NCBI GenBank assembly: GCA_903813345.2
Contig: CAIIXF020000004.1
Span: 14,021,196 to 14,085,195 of the forward strand
DNA: 64,000 nucleotides
Direction of reading: 5' to 3'
Source of the DNA: Owenia fusiformis
Taxonomy: Eukaryota; Annelida; Polychaeta; Sabellida; Oweniidae
Below are positions 34,001-44,011 of the stretch, in pieces. The position numbers and the translations under genes were made by a program. Below the pieces are notes generated by a model, which saw only the letters and a list, made by a program, of their open reading frames with translations, had not been told where the DNA came from and made no database searches. The first letter of the stretch is position 1. Every line of letters starts with the position of its first letter.

Positions 34001-37000
34001 AAAACAGATACGATGACATGCATATAGGCAGATATCAACCAACACCTAATTTGGTGTAACATTTGAAAATTAAAACAATACGACTATAACATACATCAAA
34101 CGTAAAACTGCATAATAAAGCAATCTAGACCATTACACTATTACACCATTACACTAACCAATCAGACAACTATTTCATTGACCTACACCCTCTCAATAAA
34201 TTTGGCAACTGCAAGTCACCCTCGGATATCGTGTACAAGCATGTACTAGTATATGTTAAATTGTCACACATTTATGCCTATGATGAAGTTGTTAAAATCT
34301 AATAAATATAAACAGTTCTTGCAGCCCTAACACATATTCTGAAAGGACTCCTAGTTACCAAACCTTCAAAGGGAAAATATATATCAATAATATACAACAC
34401 AAACCTTATAGCTAACTCTACAGCTTTTCCATCAGGAGGCGGGATGAGGCAGATTAATGCCGGGACATCTGCCTCCCGATCTAAGTAGTTCTTTACTCTC
34501 CATTTTTGTGAATCTTTGTTGTCAATCAAAAGTAGCTCCTCTCCCTCTCTGATACTAATCTACAAAACGAAATATCCTTTCTAGGCGCTCTCATGGTTAT
34601 CTTTTCTCCATTATTACCCTCTTTGTGCTTTCTCATTATTTATACTCATAATGGCTCATATTGGGTTTTGTTTCTTGAATGTTCCTTTTTTAGTTTATAC
34701 CTGCGTTTTTAACTTTTTCTTATTTTCCCACTTTCTCTGATTTTAATTACTAGAATGAATCAATAAACTTTGAATTAAATATATAAGATGTCTTGTAAAG
34801 GTACAATAAACTTACCTCAGATGTTTTATAATGGCACAATGCTCGTATAGGTTCAGGAGCTTCTATGTGAGTGGTCCTCTTGTCAACTGGGACAACCTGC
34901 CTGGCTCTTTCAAACATGTGATCACTTCTGTGGTGCCACTGTCGGTAGCTGGTCAGAATGTTCTAAATTAAACAAATGTGTAATAATTTCTGTGGTACCA
35001 CTGTCGGTAGCTGGTCAGAATGTTCTAAAATAAACAAATATGTAATCATTTCTGTGGTGCCACTGTTGGTAGCTGGTCAGAAGGTCAGAATGTTCTAAAA
35101 TAAACAAATATGTAATCATTTCTGTGGTGCCACTGTCGGTAGCTGGGCAGAATGTTCTAAAATAAACAAATATGTAATCATTTTTGTGGTGCCACTGTTG
35201 GTAGCTGTTCAGAATGTTCTAAAATAAACACATATGTAATAATTTCTGTGGTACCACTGTCGGTAGCTGGTCAGAATGTTCTAAAATAAACAAATATGTA
35301 ATCATTTCTGTGGTACCACTGTCGGTAGCTGGTCAGAATGTTCTAAAATAAACAAATATGTAATCATTTATGTGGTGCCACTGTCGGTAGCTGGTCAGAA
35401 AGTTTTAAATTAAACAAATATGTAATAATTTCTGTGGTGCCACTGTCGGTAGCTGGTCAGAATGTTCTAAAATAAACAAAAATATGTAATCATTTCTGTG
35501 GTGCAACTGTCGGTAGCTAATCAGAATGTTTTAAAATAAACAAATATGTAATCATTTCTGTGGTGCAACTGTCGGTAGCTGGTCAGAATGTTCTAAAATA
35601 AACAAAAAAATGTAATCATTTCTGTGGTGCAACTGTCGGTAGCTAATCAGAATGTTTTAAAAAACAAACAAATATGTAATCATTTCTGTGGTGCAACTGT
35701 CGGTAGCTGGTCAGAATGTTCTAAAATAAACAAATATGTAATCATTCCTGTGGTGCAACTGTATGTAGCTGGTCAGAATATTCTAAAATAAACAAATATG
35801 TAATCATTCCTGTGGTGCAACTGTCTGTAGCTGGTCAGAATATTCTAAAATAAACAAATATGTAATCATATCTGTGGTGCCACTGTTGGTAGCTGTTCAG
35901 AATGTTCTAAAATAAACAAATATGTAATCATTTCTGTGGTGCAACTGTCTGTAGCTGTTCAGAATGTTCTAAAATAAACAAATGTGTAATCATTTCTGTG
36001 GTGCAACTGTCGGTAGCTGGTCAGAATGTTTTAAAATAAACAAAAACATGGAATATATTTCTGTGGTAAGACTGTCGGTAGCTGGTCAGAATGTTCTAAA
36101 ATAAACAACCACAACGAGCTTTCCCAGTATTTCAGTAAGTAATTTCAACCAAATAACATGTATATATTTCTTACAAATGTTGATAAAGTGATTATCCGAG
36201 TAAAATATGAGCAACACTAGTCTTATAAACCTACTTTTTTATGGCCAACTCATTTAAATATGAATAGTACCAGTCACTATTATATTCCATTCGTATTCCA
36301 ATGAGTTGGCCATAAAAAGTAGATTAAACCGTCCGCCGTCAGTTGAATTCGCAAATGCTACCCCAAGCACCTAATTGAACCTACAACTGTACCTGTATTT
36401 CAATGAGCAGCTGTTGTGCCTCTTGGTAAGTCCCCTTGAACTTCTCGTGTTCCATTCCCCCACTAATGTCCTCGTATACACCATATAACCAAGTTTCGTA
36501 CTCGTCGGCATCATGAAAGAACTACAAGGCAACACACAGTAAAAACATATGCGTCATAATCATAGGTTTTATACCGATATAAAGATGGCAGCACTGGTAG
36601 AACTTTATTGTATTTTTCTTTTGAAATAAATTGATTGGTATGTTTACTGTACAACGTGTATAATAGTCCAATGCTAGTTGATTGTGATTCGAAGTAGTGC
36701 ATTTACTGTAAATCGTGTTTAATAGTCTAACGTCAATTGATTGCGATTCAAGGTAATATATTTACCTGATGGTATTCAGCAGCATTCTTCACATGTACGT
36801 CAAGACATCCCATCAGCTTCGTCATCCAGATCCAGTTCTCTTTGAGGGCATAGATGCAACCCTGCAAGTAGGTATTTAATCCTTTACCTATGTCATTTAT
36901 TTATCGTTTTGATTAATATAAAAACACATTTTCAATTACCGAAATATAAAGGGTCATTAGGATTATCATCTATTAAATCAATTTGTATTTTAAGGAAGGT

Positions 37001-40000
37001 ATGGATGCGTCATACAAGGCACTATTGCCTGTTTTCTTGTACTGGAACATTCATTCAAAATCATTATTCTAGGTTTGTTTTCTACCTGGGCAGCCATTGA
37101 CAGATCTTTGCCAGAAGTTTTTGTCCTCTTCTCTTCATCTTTCTCAGTCACTAACTGGTCGGACTTTTGGTACTTTGAGGCTAGCTCCACGGACTTTGTG
37201 TCTATTTGGTTACCTAGGTTCTAAACAAAACAGTGCATTGTAAATGTAATAGTTCATTGTAAATGTAATTGTGCATTATAAATGTAATAGCTCATTGTAA
37301 ATGTAATAGTTCATTGTTAATGTAATAATTCATTGTAAATGTAATAGTCCATTGTAAATGTAATAGTTCATTGTAAATGTAATAATGCATTGTAAATGTA
37401 ATAGTTCATTGTTAATGTAATAATTCATTGTAAATGTGATAGTTCATTGTAAATGTAATAGTTCATTGTAAATGTAATAGTTCATTGTAAATGCAATAGT
37501 GCATTGTCATCGAAATAAAACATGAGTTGATTAAGGTTTTCAAGATTCAGCTAAATAGTTTGACCCTATTTGAAATTCAGTTCAGTCACCAAGTGGGCAC
37601 GAGGAAAGTGGGAGGGATATGTCGTTGCATAGGTCTATATTTCTTAGATATAATAGTACTTTCTTATATTTATGAATATGTTAAATAATAAGAAAAATAC
37701 TACAGGGTGGGCCAAAAAACAACCCACGTTTAACAAAGATGAATGATGATTATCTTTGAAATGATATACAATACATGGCATGTTTAAATCTATATCATAT
37801 GACATTCATTTTTAAACTTGGGTATTGTTTTTTAGGCAACAAACATTGACAATGGTTGAGTTTAGAATGTCAGCTTTATTTTTTTTCTGTTTGAACTCGC
37901 AACCTAGTGACCAAAGGTCGAACCTCGAATCTACAAAAGGGCAATTACTTATGTAAATATTTCTATACCAATCTAGAAAATTATGCCACTTATCTATGAT
38001 GTCATTGTTACAGTATCGGGGTAGAAATAGGAAGAACGAAAACATCGGTGCCATGACGTTATATCATGTATCCAAAGGTTTATCCCCTAGTTTTTCACTA
38101 TTTTTTGTTGTTCTCTGTTTAATATTCTATTTAAAAGGATTTATTAGAAAGGTCTATTTAGCATACACACATACCCGTACTATAAGCACGGGGCATAACT
38201 ACATATTACTAGTATATCAACTGACACATATAATAACATAATCGTTGCAAAAAATGATATGTTGTATATGACAATATAGCTTTAGGCCTATGCAATACAT
38301 TACATCTAGGCCACATTTAGAGGTATATTCACAAGCAAACGTCAATAGAACACATGCCGAAATAAACATACACATTTTGACTTCTGATTTAAGGTTATAG
38401 GACCTTTGCCGCCGAAACTGGACTGAAATGAATTAGTTAAAATTATACATTCGGGATATAATGTCTAATATATGGAAATTGAAAATGTGGGATATTTGTG
38501 AAACGGGCCCAGATCGCTATTTCCCATAGAGTTAGAAAGAAATGAAAATGGTATACTGTATTCATAAATATGCCTTGGTTATACATTATTCTGAAAGGTT
38601 TGCCCATGAGATATCATCCTTAGAAAATGGGTGCCGATAAAACCCGACAATATCCAAACGCACGTACAGTAAAACCTGTCCAAACTGAACGCCTCTAAGA
38701 CCAGCCAAAAGTGTTCGGACTCGCAGGTGTTTGCATTCTGGGTTTTCATTTTTTAAATATGTGAGGAGGAGGAAACAGAGGGAATGTATGCTGACATTCC
38801 CTTAATGGGAGAGGGAGGGGGGTTGCTTATATACAGTTAATACCATGTGTATTGAAATAAGCTTAATTACGCGACGATGTTAATTGAGAATGAATTAAGA
38901 TTTGTTAATTAGACTCTATCTTTAGAAAACAGGTGTCACAATATCATTTTTGACAGGCCTCTGTAATGACATATTATGACACTCGTGTTTATGAATATCA
39001 ACGGGTTACTATTATCATTCTCTTTTCTTATGATGATGGTCTCTCGTGGGCATCACCTTTCAGATTGATATATGCGAGGTGCCTTAGTGAAAACACCATC
39101 GTTTTCTTTTGAAGAATGCACAGAACTAGTCTTTTTAGTATTTATACATAAGATAAACTATCGTTAACTAGCTAGGTTGGGCGTGGCTGAACAATTCGTG
39201 ACAAAGGGTTGTTCCCAGGGAGTTGGTGGATCTAATAAACTGTTTTTTACATGTGGTATATATTTTCTTTGGAAATGAACTGGATAAGGGATAGGGTTGT
39301 TCAGATCTGTTTTATATTACCCAGCAGAGTACGCCAGAGCCTAGCAAATCAAATAGATGAAATTCTCTTTTAAAGAAGCAAAATTAATTATCGGAAAGAG
39401 GAATTTCTACTTACTCCACATAATTCTTCAAGTCCACTGACTTCTTGTAGAACCGTAAGACAGTCAAGTTTCTTGCTGGAGATATTCTGAAATTGTTCAT
39501 AAATTAATATAGACATATTCGGTTGTGGCGGATCGGTGCATTGAAAAACATCAACCTGGTTGTGCTTACCTAGAGGGCCAGAGCCTCGTACATTGAACAA
39601 AATACATAAAGCTCTCTTTTAAGGAAATAAAATAAAATTATTAAAAAGGGTAAGCCTGTATAGGACTCCCAACTCCTTGAAGAATAACTTACGTGGGAAC
39701 ATACCATTCGAAAATATGTAACACATGAATCAAACTACAAAAAATGCAGCCTTAATATTAAAAAAATGTACAAAATACCAACCTTAAAATAAGCCAAAAT
39801 AAATATGTCATCTAAATATAAAAAACACTGCTCGGTTTGATCAAGTAAAGAGATTAGTTTAGTAAAGTCTATATCAAACAAAATATTTATGCAAACTCAA
39901 CTACGATTTAAACATATGTGACTGTCCATATTTTAGCCACTAAACATGAAAATTAATGGCTTAACAGACGTTTAACATATTGGAACATTTTTTTGCATTT

Positions 40001-42131
40001 TGAAACACACAAGGGCCCTCAGAACTTAGGTTTAATTTTCGGGTCTGCTGAATACATGAATATAAAGTGTTTCAATCAGATGTTCACCTTAAGGCATCAT
40101 TGTTCGCTTCTTCATAATTTTTTGATGTTTCTCATTGATATTCATAGATTTTTGCGAATTAAGAAAGTCATATCAATGTGTGAAATTTGGTTGACGCACG
40201 ATCGTGACGAACGTCAGTGTTTTTCAATCAATCATGTTCAAACTTAACTTCAAAAAGTTAAATGTTTGACACCTATCTTCCATGTTAGACGCACAAATTG
40301 AATTGACTTATATTAGTTAAAATGAAACTCATTAGAATCTTTGAAACGACACGTTTTGTTTAGCACAGGTATCGGTACAACAACAACTTTTAAAAGCAAT
40401 TAAGAAATAAAAAGGACAATGTTTCGTCTGTTTACCTACCGTGAGAATTTCGTACATAGTCTCGAGATTATTGCTATCAGCTTTGATATCTTCCTGAAAA
40501 ACAAACAAGGCATGAACATAACAAAATTTCACCTCCCGTAAATTATTGCAAATGGTTAAAAAGGTACAACAATATGCTATGAACGTCGACCGCTGACGCC
40601 GAACTCGAACGCGGCTCACAAAGGTGTGTGCACGTGGTTATAACAATATTTCACCATTTTCTAATTGGTTATATTTTGGGGGCTGTATATGACATTAATT
40701 ATTCAAGTTTGTCGTTGATTCATCATGCTTTTAAGCTGGTATTCCACACTACCCTACCGCCATACTGTAGCCTGTATTTCTTAAAAGGGATACAGGTGAC
40801 AGTGAAGTTGCAAATGGAGGACGTTTGTTTATTTGCATACTTTTTAAGGTATACTAGATATTACATATATTCCAAGTGTTCTATTATACATTGTATAGAT
40901 TCATCGACCAGTTTGCACTTGTATCCTTACCAAAAAGATAGGATATACCCGTTCCATTTGCAACTTCACTGTATCCTGTATCCTCTTTAAACGTGGTCAC
41001 GTGGTAGGTAAGAGTGTATTTATGTTATACTAAATAATGCTACAGACTGGCCCTAAAAATGCAGCCCTAAGTTTTGAATAGCGTTTCCAATCATGATGCA
41101 ATATTCCCAAATTCTTTCAAAATGAAGCATCCAATCAACACAACATTTATCATTGAAATTCCACCATAATTGAGAAGCTATTAACACATTAGAGGTTAGC
41201 ATTTTTTGGGTCACTCTGTACTTCACACCTGCTACACGATTACGCTTTAATCATGGCAACCTACACATACCGTTAGGATAGCTTTGTTGATTTCACTCTT
41301 ATATTTTTTCACATTACTATCCGTGTGTTCTTGTTTTACTATAGCGTCCTTGACTCCTGTGCTGTTTGAGCCATAATCAGATTGATGGATGCTTTTCTGA
41401 AATAAAATATGACAAATTTTAATAGCATGGACACATTTATTGTTCTGTATAGATTCTGAGTTAAAATTGATATAGATAATTATTTTGGAGCTTTTACATG
41501 TAGGCTTGCTAACTGGATTTCAATACTTAAGGCCATTTGTAAATAGCCACACGTGGTCTACCTTAAAGACCCTTTAGTGTACTTAAGTAATTGTCAAATT
41601 AAGGTAGGACAAGCATTCGGATACTCATAACATCTTTCTGCTTCACCTGAAACATATCAGGGCTGAGAAGAAATGAGATGTCATGGTTTCTCATGATGTA
41701 GGACGAGTTGAATTTTGAACATGCGTGCCTTCATGCAGAATATCAATTTACTAGTCTACCAGAATACTAACTCTACACGTCCCACCTTAAATTATTCTAT
41801 TTCCAGACTACCAATGCACATTTCAAGATCAAAATACAATAAGTCATTGTCTATTTAGAAACTCAATGGCTGGACACATGAGATAACATAAATTCAATTT
41901 TGGCATTGACATAATTGTTTGAAAATGAAATTAGTTTAAACGTAGCAAATATTAAACTATCAAGGTGGCGTGGGCGCACTTGAATTTAATTGAACTTGTC
42001 ATTGCCAACCTATACCATATGTTGCTTATTTATCTATTATGTCGGTCGATATATTAATATACATGTACTTTACATACCTTTTGATCCGCTATCCATTCAC
42101 AGCATACATCCACTGGTTTCTTGGATGCCAT
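27080..42131 (-). CDS. compact plakin cytolinker (18 exons)
   Basis: Exons in transcript order: 42078-42131, 41271-41396, 40440-40493, 39415-39486, 37086-37220, 36766-36861, 36393-36521, 34816-34962, 34405-34559, 33641-33746, 30614-30791, 30299-30366, 30017-30138, 29587-29728, 29014-29150, 28739-28845, 28305-28504, 27080-28060. They join without a frame break into 3009 nt (1002 residues). Plakins link cytoskeletal filaments to junctions. Domain order: helical spectrin-repeat-like segments (about 20-250), the plakin SH3 (about 260-320, ending in VPALICLIPPPD), more spectrin-like helices (320-525), a Thr/Glu-rich linker (530-730) and plectin repeats (about 740-955). No calponin-homology actin-binding domain, long coiled-coil rod or EF-hand/GAS2 end is visible, so it is far shorter than Shot/VAB-10-type spectraplakins. 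The weakest splice site is the exon 17 acceptor. Confidence 0.82.
28305..29150 (-). CDS. plakin exons 15-17: Thr/Glu-rich linker
   Basis: Exons 29014-29150, 28739-28845 and 28305-28504 encode residues 529-676. The sequence is low-complexity: runs of Thr (ETTTTTTKTITTTT), a KKEEEEEEW acidic stretch and Ser/Gly/Thr-rich segments. It replaces the coiled-coil rod of longer plakins. The exon 17 acceptor (AATCATATTGAAG|GTACC) lacks a good pyrimidine tract; it was chosen because it keeps the frame. An alternative start of this exon further upstream meets a stop in the required phase. Confidence 0.6.
29200..29586 (-). repeat. degenerate array of plakin exon-14 donor copies
   Basis: On the minus strand the end of exon 14 reads 'ctctgaacaacttattacac', 'ttgacttacag|gtgagtac'. 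The following intron contains about seven degenerate copies of this junction ('ctctgaacaacttataacac', 'tggacttacgtgtgagtac' and variants, roughly every 45-55 bp). Several retain a GTGAGTAC-like donor. The 436-bp intron is largely made of these copies. Confidence 0.65.
29587..33746 (-). CDS. plakin exons 10-14: second spectrin-like block
   Basis: Exons 33641-33746, 30614-30791, 30299-30366, 30017-30138 and 29587-29728 encode residues 323-528. They give helical sequence such as LRLQLLAAWTNTIKR, AEIEVLQSLEIKDREE, LSGNWSDYAGFVLLQEK and CEKWQQLQFVSSAYF, typical of plakin-domain repeats after the SH3. The 2.85 kb intron between exons 10 and 11 contains two minisatellites and a MITE but no further exon that I can support. 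Confidence 0.78.
31286..31430. mobile_element. MITE, about 145 bp
   Basis: 'ggagtttaagcttg' at the left is mirrored by 'caagcttaaactcc' at the right. It lies in plakin intron 10. A second candidate pair, 'aagtccagtatt' (31497) and 'aatactggactt' (31782), bounds another 300 bp just downstream. Confidence 0.65.
32435..32612. repeat. 22-bp 'acttccggttatcc' minisatellite, two alternating subtypes
   Basis: About eight units of 'gacttccggttatcc' are followed alternately by 'gaacgggg' and 'aaaagga', a higher-order dimer of about 43 bp. Located in plakin intron 10. Confidence 0.85.
33060..33335. repeat. 19-20 bp 'gaaatagacgaggcaaaaat' array
   Basis: About 14 copies. Three overlapping minus-strand frames stay open across it only because of the repeat. 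It lies in plakin intron 10, 300 bp from exon 10. Confidence 0.9.
34405..34962 (-). CDS. plakin exons 8-9: embedded SH3 domain
   Basis: Exon 8 (34816-34962) ends a helix (SYRQWHHRSDHMFERA) and begins the SH3 at PIRALCHYKTSE. Exon 9 (34405-34559) completes it with EGEELLLIDNKDSQKWRVKN and VPALICLIPPPDGKAVELA. The IPPP..A.ELA ending is the plakin hallmark, where an SH3 is inserted in a spectrin repeat and lacks the usual proline-binding groove. Exon 9 leaves phase 2 (AG|G across to exon 10). The exon 8 acceptor is the one amplified in the 62-bp array. Confidence 0.85.
34950..36105 (-). repeat. 62-bp array of plakin exon-8 splice-acceptor copies (about 19)
   Basis: Read on the minus strand, each unit is a pyrimidine-rich 'tttgtttattttag' followed by 'aacattctgaccagctaccg', then 'acagtggcaccacagaa' and 'atgattacatat'. 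The first is intron end plus AG, the second and third are the first 35 or so coding bases of exon 8. The last unit (ending at 34962) is the real acceptor. The period is about 62 bp, so units differ in frame, and using an upstream acceptor reaches a stop codon at the start of the next unit. The array fills nearly all of intron 7. Confidence 0.9.
36226..36330. mobile_element. short foldback element
   Basis: 'tatggccaactcatt' and 'aatgagttggccata' with flanking 'ctacttttt'/'aaaaagtag' form about 24-bp arms around a 60-bp centre. It sits in plakin intron 7, next to exon 7. Confidence 0.7.
36393..41396 (-). CDS. plakin exons 2-7: first spectrin-like helices
   Basis: Exon 2 (41271-41396), 3 (40440-40493), 4 (39415-39486), 5 (37086-37220), 6 (36766-36861) and 7 (36393-36521) are all phase 0 and encode residues 19-222. 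They are predicted mostly alpha-helical, with conserved spectrin-repeat tryptophans in KENWIWM (exon 6) and EYETWLYG (exon 7). All have consensus splice sites (for example exon 5 acceptor TGTTTAG|AACC and donor CAG|GTAGAA). Confidence 0.75.
37225..37505. repeat. 18-bp 'cattgtaaatgtaatagtt' array
   Basis: About 15 copies lie directly upstream (in transcription) of the plakin exon 5 acceptor. Unlike the arrays at exons 8 and 14, the unit is not copied from the exon. Confidence 0.85.
37704..37838. mobile_element. MITE with ACAGGGTGGGCC end
   Basis: 'acagggtgggccaaaaaac' is mirrored by the complement of 'gtattgttttttaggc' about 130 bp away. Plakin intron 4. A similar pair, 'tacagactggccctaaaaat' and 'attttttgggtcactctgta', bounds 41040-41219 in intron 2. 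Confidence 0.55.
40775..40992. mobile_element. MITE with 35-bp inverted ends
   Basis: 'cagtgaagttgcaaatgga' on the left pairs with 'tccatttgcaacttcactg' on the right, extended by 'gggatacagg'/'cctgtatcc'. It lies in plakin intron 2. Confidence 0.7.
42078..42131 (-). CDS. plakin exon 1 (start)
   Basis: ATG at 42131 opens MASKKPVDVCCEWIADQK, then AAG|GTATGTA. The frame upstream is open only back to a stop near 42205, so this ATG is the natural start unless further 5' exons splice in. A distal promoter with actin-binding exons further upstream cannot be excluded, but I found none up to 51 kb. The exon lies between two arms of an inverted repeat (41615-41699 and 43028-43129). Confidence 0.7.
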
Positions 42132-42154
42132 CTTAATCGGGTGATATTTTAGTA

Positions 42155-42175
42155 TATCACCTGTCACGTGATACA
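42155..42175 (-). promoter_or_regulatory. CACGTG E-box upstream of the plakin start
   Basis: A palindromic CACGTG (42165-42170) lies 34 bp upstream of the ATG. On the minus strand the context 'tcacgtgacaggtga' is found again in the left arm of the 44012-46071 inverted repeat. It may be a bHLH-type site, or a trace of the same repeat. Confidence 0.35.
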
Positions 42176-44011
42176 CGGCTAATATTCCAGTTTTAAATAA
42201 GTGTTATTCCGACCTTGTTATCCAAAATACTTCCAGTTGTAACACATCGAAAATAGGTTTGTTGTTTTAATATCAGTCGATGTTCCGATGTTAATAATAG
42301 GGAGATATAACATCCAGTAGTTAAATACTCTTAACCTCCTAAATCAATTTTCTCCTGATCGTCTTATCGTTTAAATATGTGTTTGTTCCTAATGTTTTCC
42401 CATGTTAGTCAGGTCAAACCACGAGCAATCATTCATCTGTCCTCAAATCCGACTTTTCTGGTTTTCTAGCTCCTGTAAACACACGACATTTACAAAAATA
42501 GGAAAGCAAGTTATTTCCTCAGTTGGGAAATATAAATTATTCACATGTGCTACTGCGCGATTGTACAGTCAGTCATACAGTATTATGCACTCGGTATTTT
42601 TGTATTGGTGTTTTTATACCGTGTTCTTATTTATCATATTAATTCACTGGTCTTTGCGTGAGATGGTATTCGGTGGCTGAGATATTAATATCAAGTTATT
42701 TCGGTCTCGTTGACTGTCTAGAAAATAAAACAAATATACATTATAGTAGCCTAGCCAGGAGCCTTTTAATAAAAAGGTTTAACACAATAAAGTATAGCTG
42801 AGAATTAAAAAATATTACGAGTAAATGATATTTTCTACAACCCTAGGCCATTTTGAATTAATTTATCATAATTTGAAGCTTTAAAACAAAACTCAACTCA
42901 CATTAACTAAATTAAGTTATGTTATGGTACTATGGCAACCCTAGTATGATTACTAATTAACACCTTACTGTACTACTACTTTATTTAGTTAACACACAAA
43001 CCACATAAATGAATGAATAGATGAAATACATCATGATAAACCATGACATCTCATTTCCTGGGTCTCATTTCTTCTCAGCCCTGAGATGTTTCAGGTGAAA
43101 CAGAAAGATGCTATGAGTTATCAGAATGGATAAAAGATGCTATAACTATTAATTGTTATTAAGTATTATAATAAACATTGGGTAAAGAGGGGCTCCGTTA
43201 AAACAGTAGCGTCTTAGGACAATGATTGACATCTGCGTGGCACAAACACCCCCCATCAAAAAAGCCTCCTCACAAAAAATGTCGAGGCCAAAATATATTT
43301 TTTCTGCGGATATTTTTTCATGATAAAAATTTTACCTCCCCCATTCTTATTTCTATGTTGGGATGCATCCAAAGTAAAAGTAGAAAAGTATATGTTGTCA
43401 TAATCCATATGTTTCATTTTATAAGTATGTTATAATATGATTATCATGTAGTTAATGATTGTTGGCCTTGGTATTTAGGTACGTAGTCTTGATAGGGATG
43501 ACACGGTTAGTTGCCCATTTTGGGGCTGTACTACTGTCAACAATACCGACGTCTTGGCAACCATTGAAATATCAAACATACCACGATTGACACATTGAAT
43601 TTGAATGATGTCACTCTAGAAACTATAGAAACTTACTATATTGCTCTTCATTATCTTTCGATCGAAATGAACCAAGATTATTGGTTACAATATAAGAACG
43701 ATTTGCCACAAAGTGCAATTTCTACTATTGCTTAAATATGCTATGTAGACATATGTATGATATGTATAATATAAATTGTGCGATTCCAAAATCTAAAAAC
43801 AAATCACAACATTGGAATGTGCTCAAGGTTGACGACCGAACTGCAAATATTAACACGTTAAAATATACTGAACTTCTTTTTTTGCGGTTTTCAATTAACA
43901 TTGAATACTAAATAAAAAAATATTAGATAGACTTATCACAATTAAATGATTAGCTTACTTTTCTGATCCTGCAATTTTTCTATGATATTCGCCGGGAGGA
44001 AGTCGACTTTG

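Larger units (their letters stand above)
41615..43129. repeat. inverted repeat flanking plakin exon 1
   Basis: The left arm 41615-41699 and right arm 43028-43129 are reverse complements apart from about 17 extra bases in the right arm ('gggctgagaagaaatgag' and 'catctttctg(c/t)ttcacctg' are shared). They enclose 1.3 kb that holds plakin exon 1 and its presumed promoter. No transposase was found in between. Confidence 0.7.
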
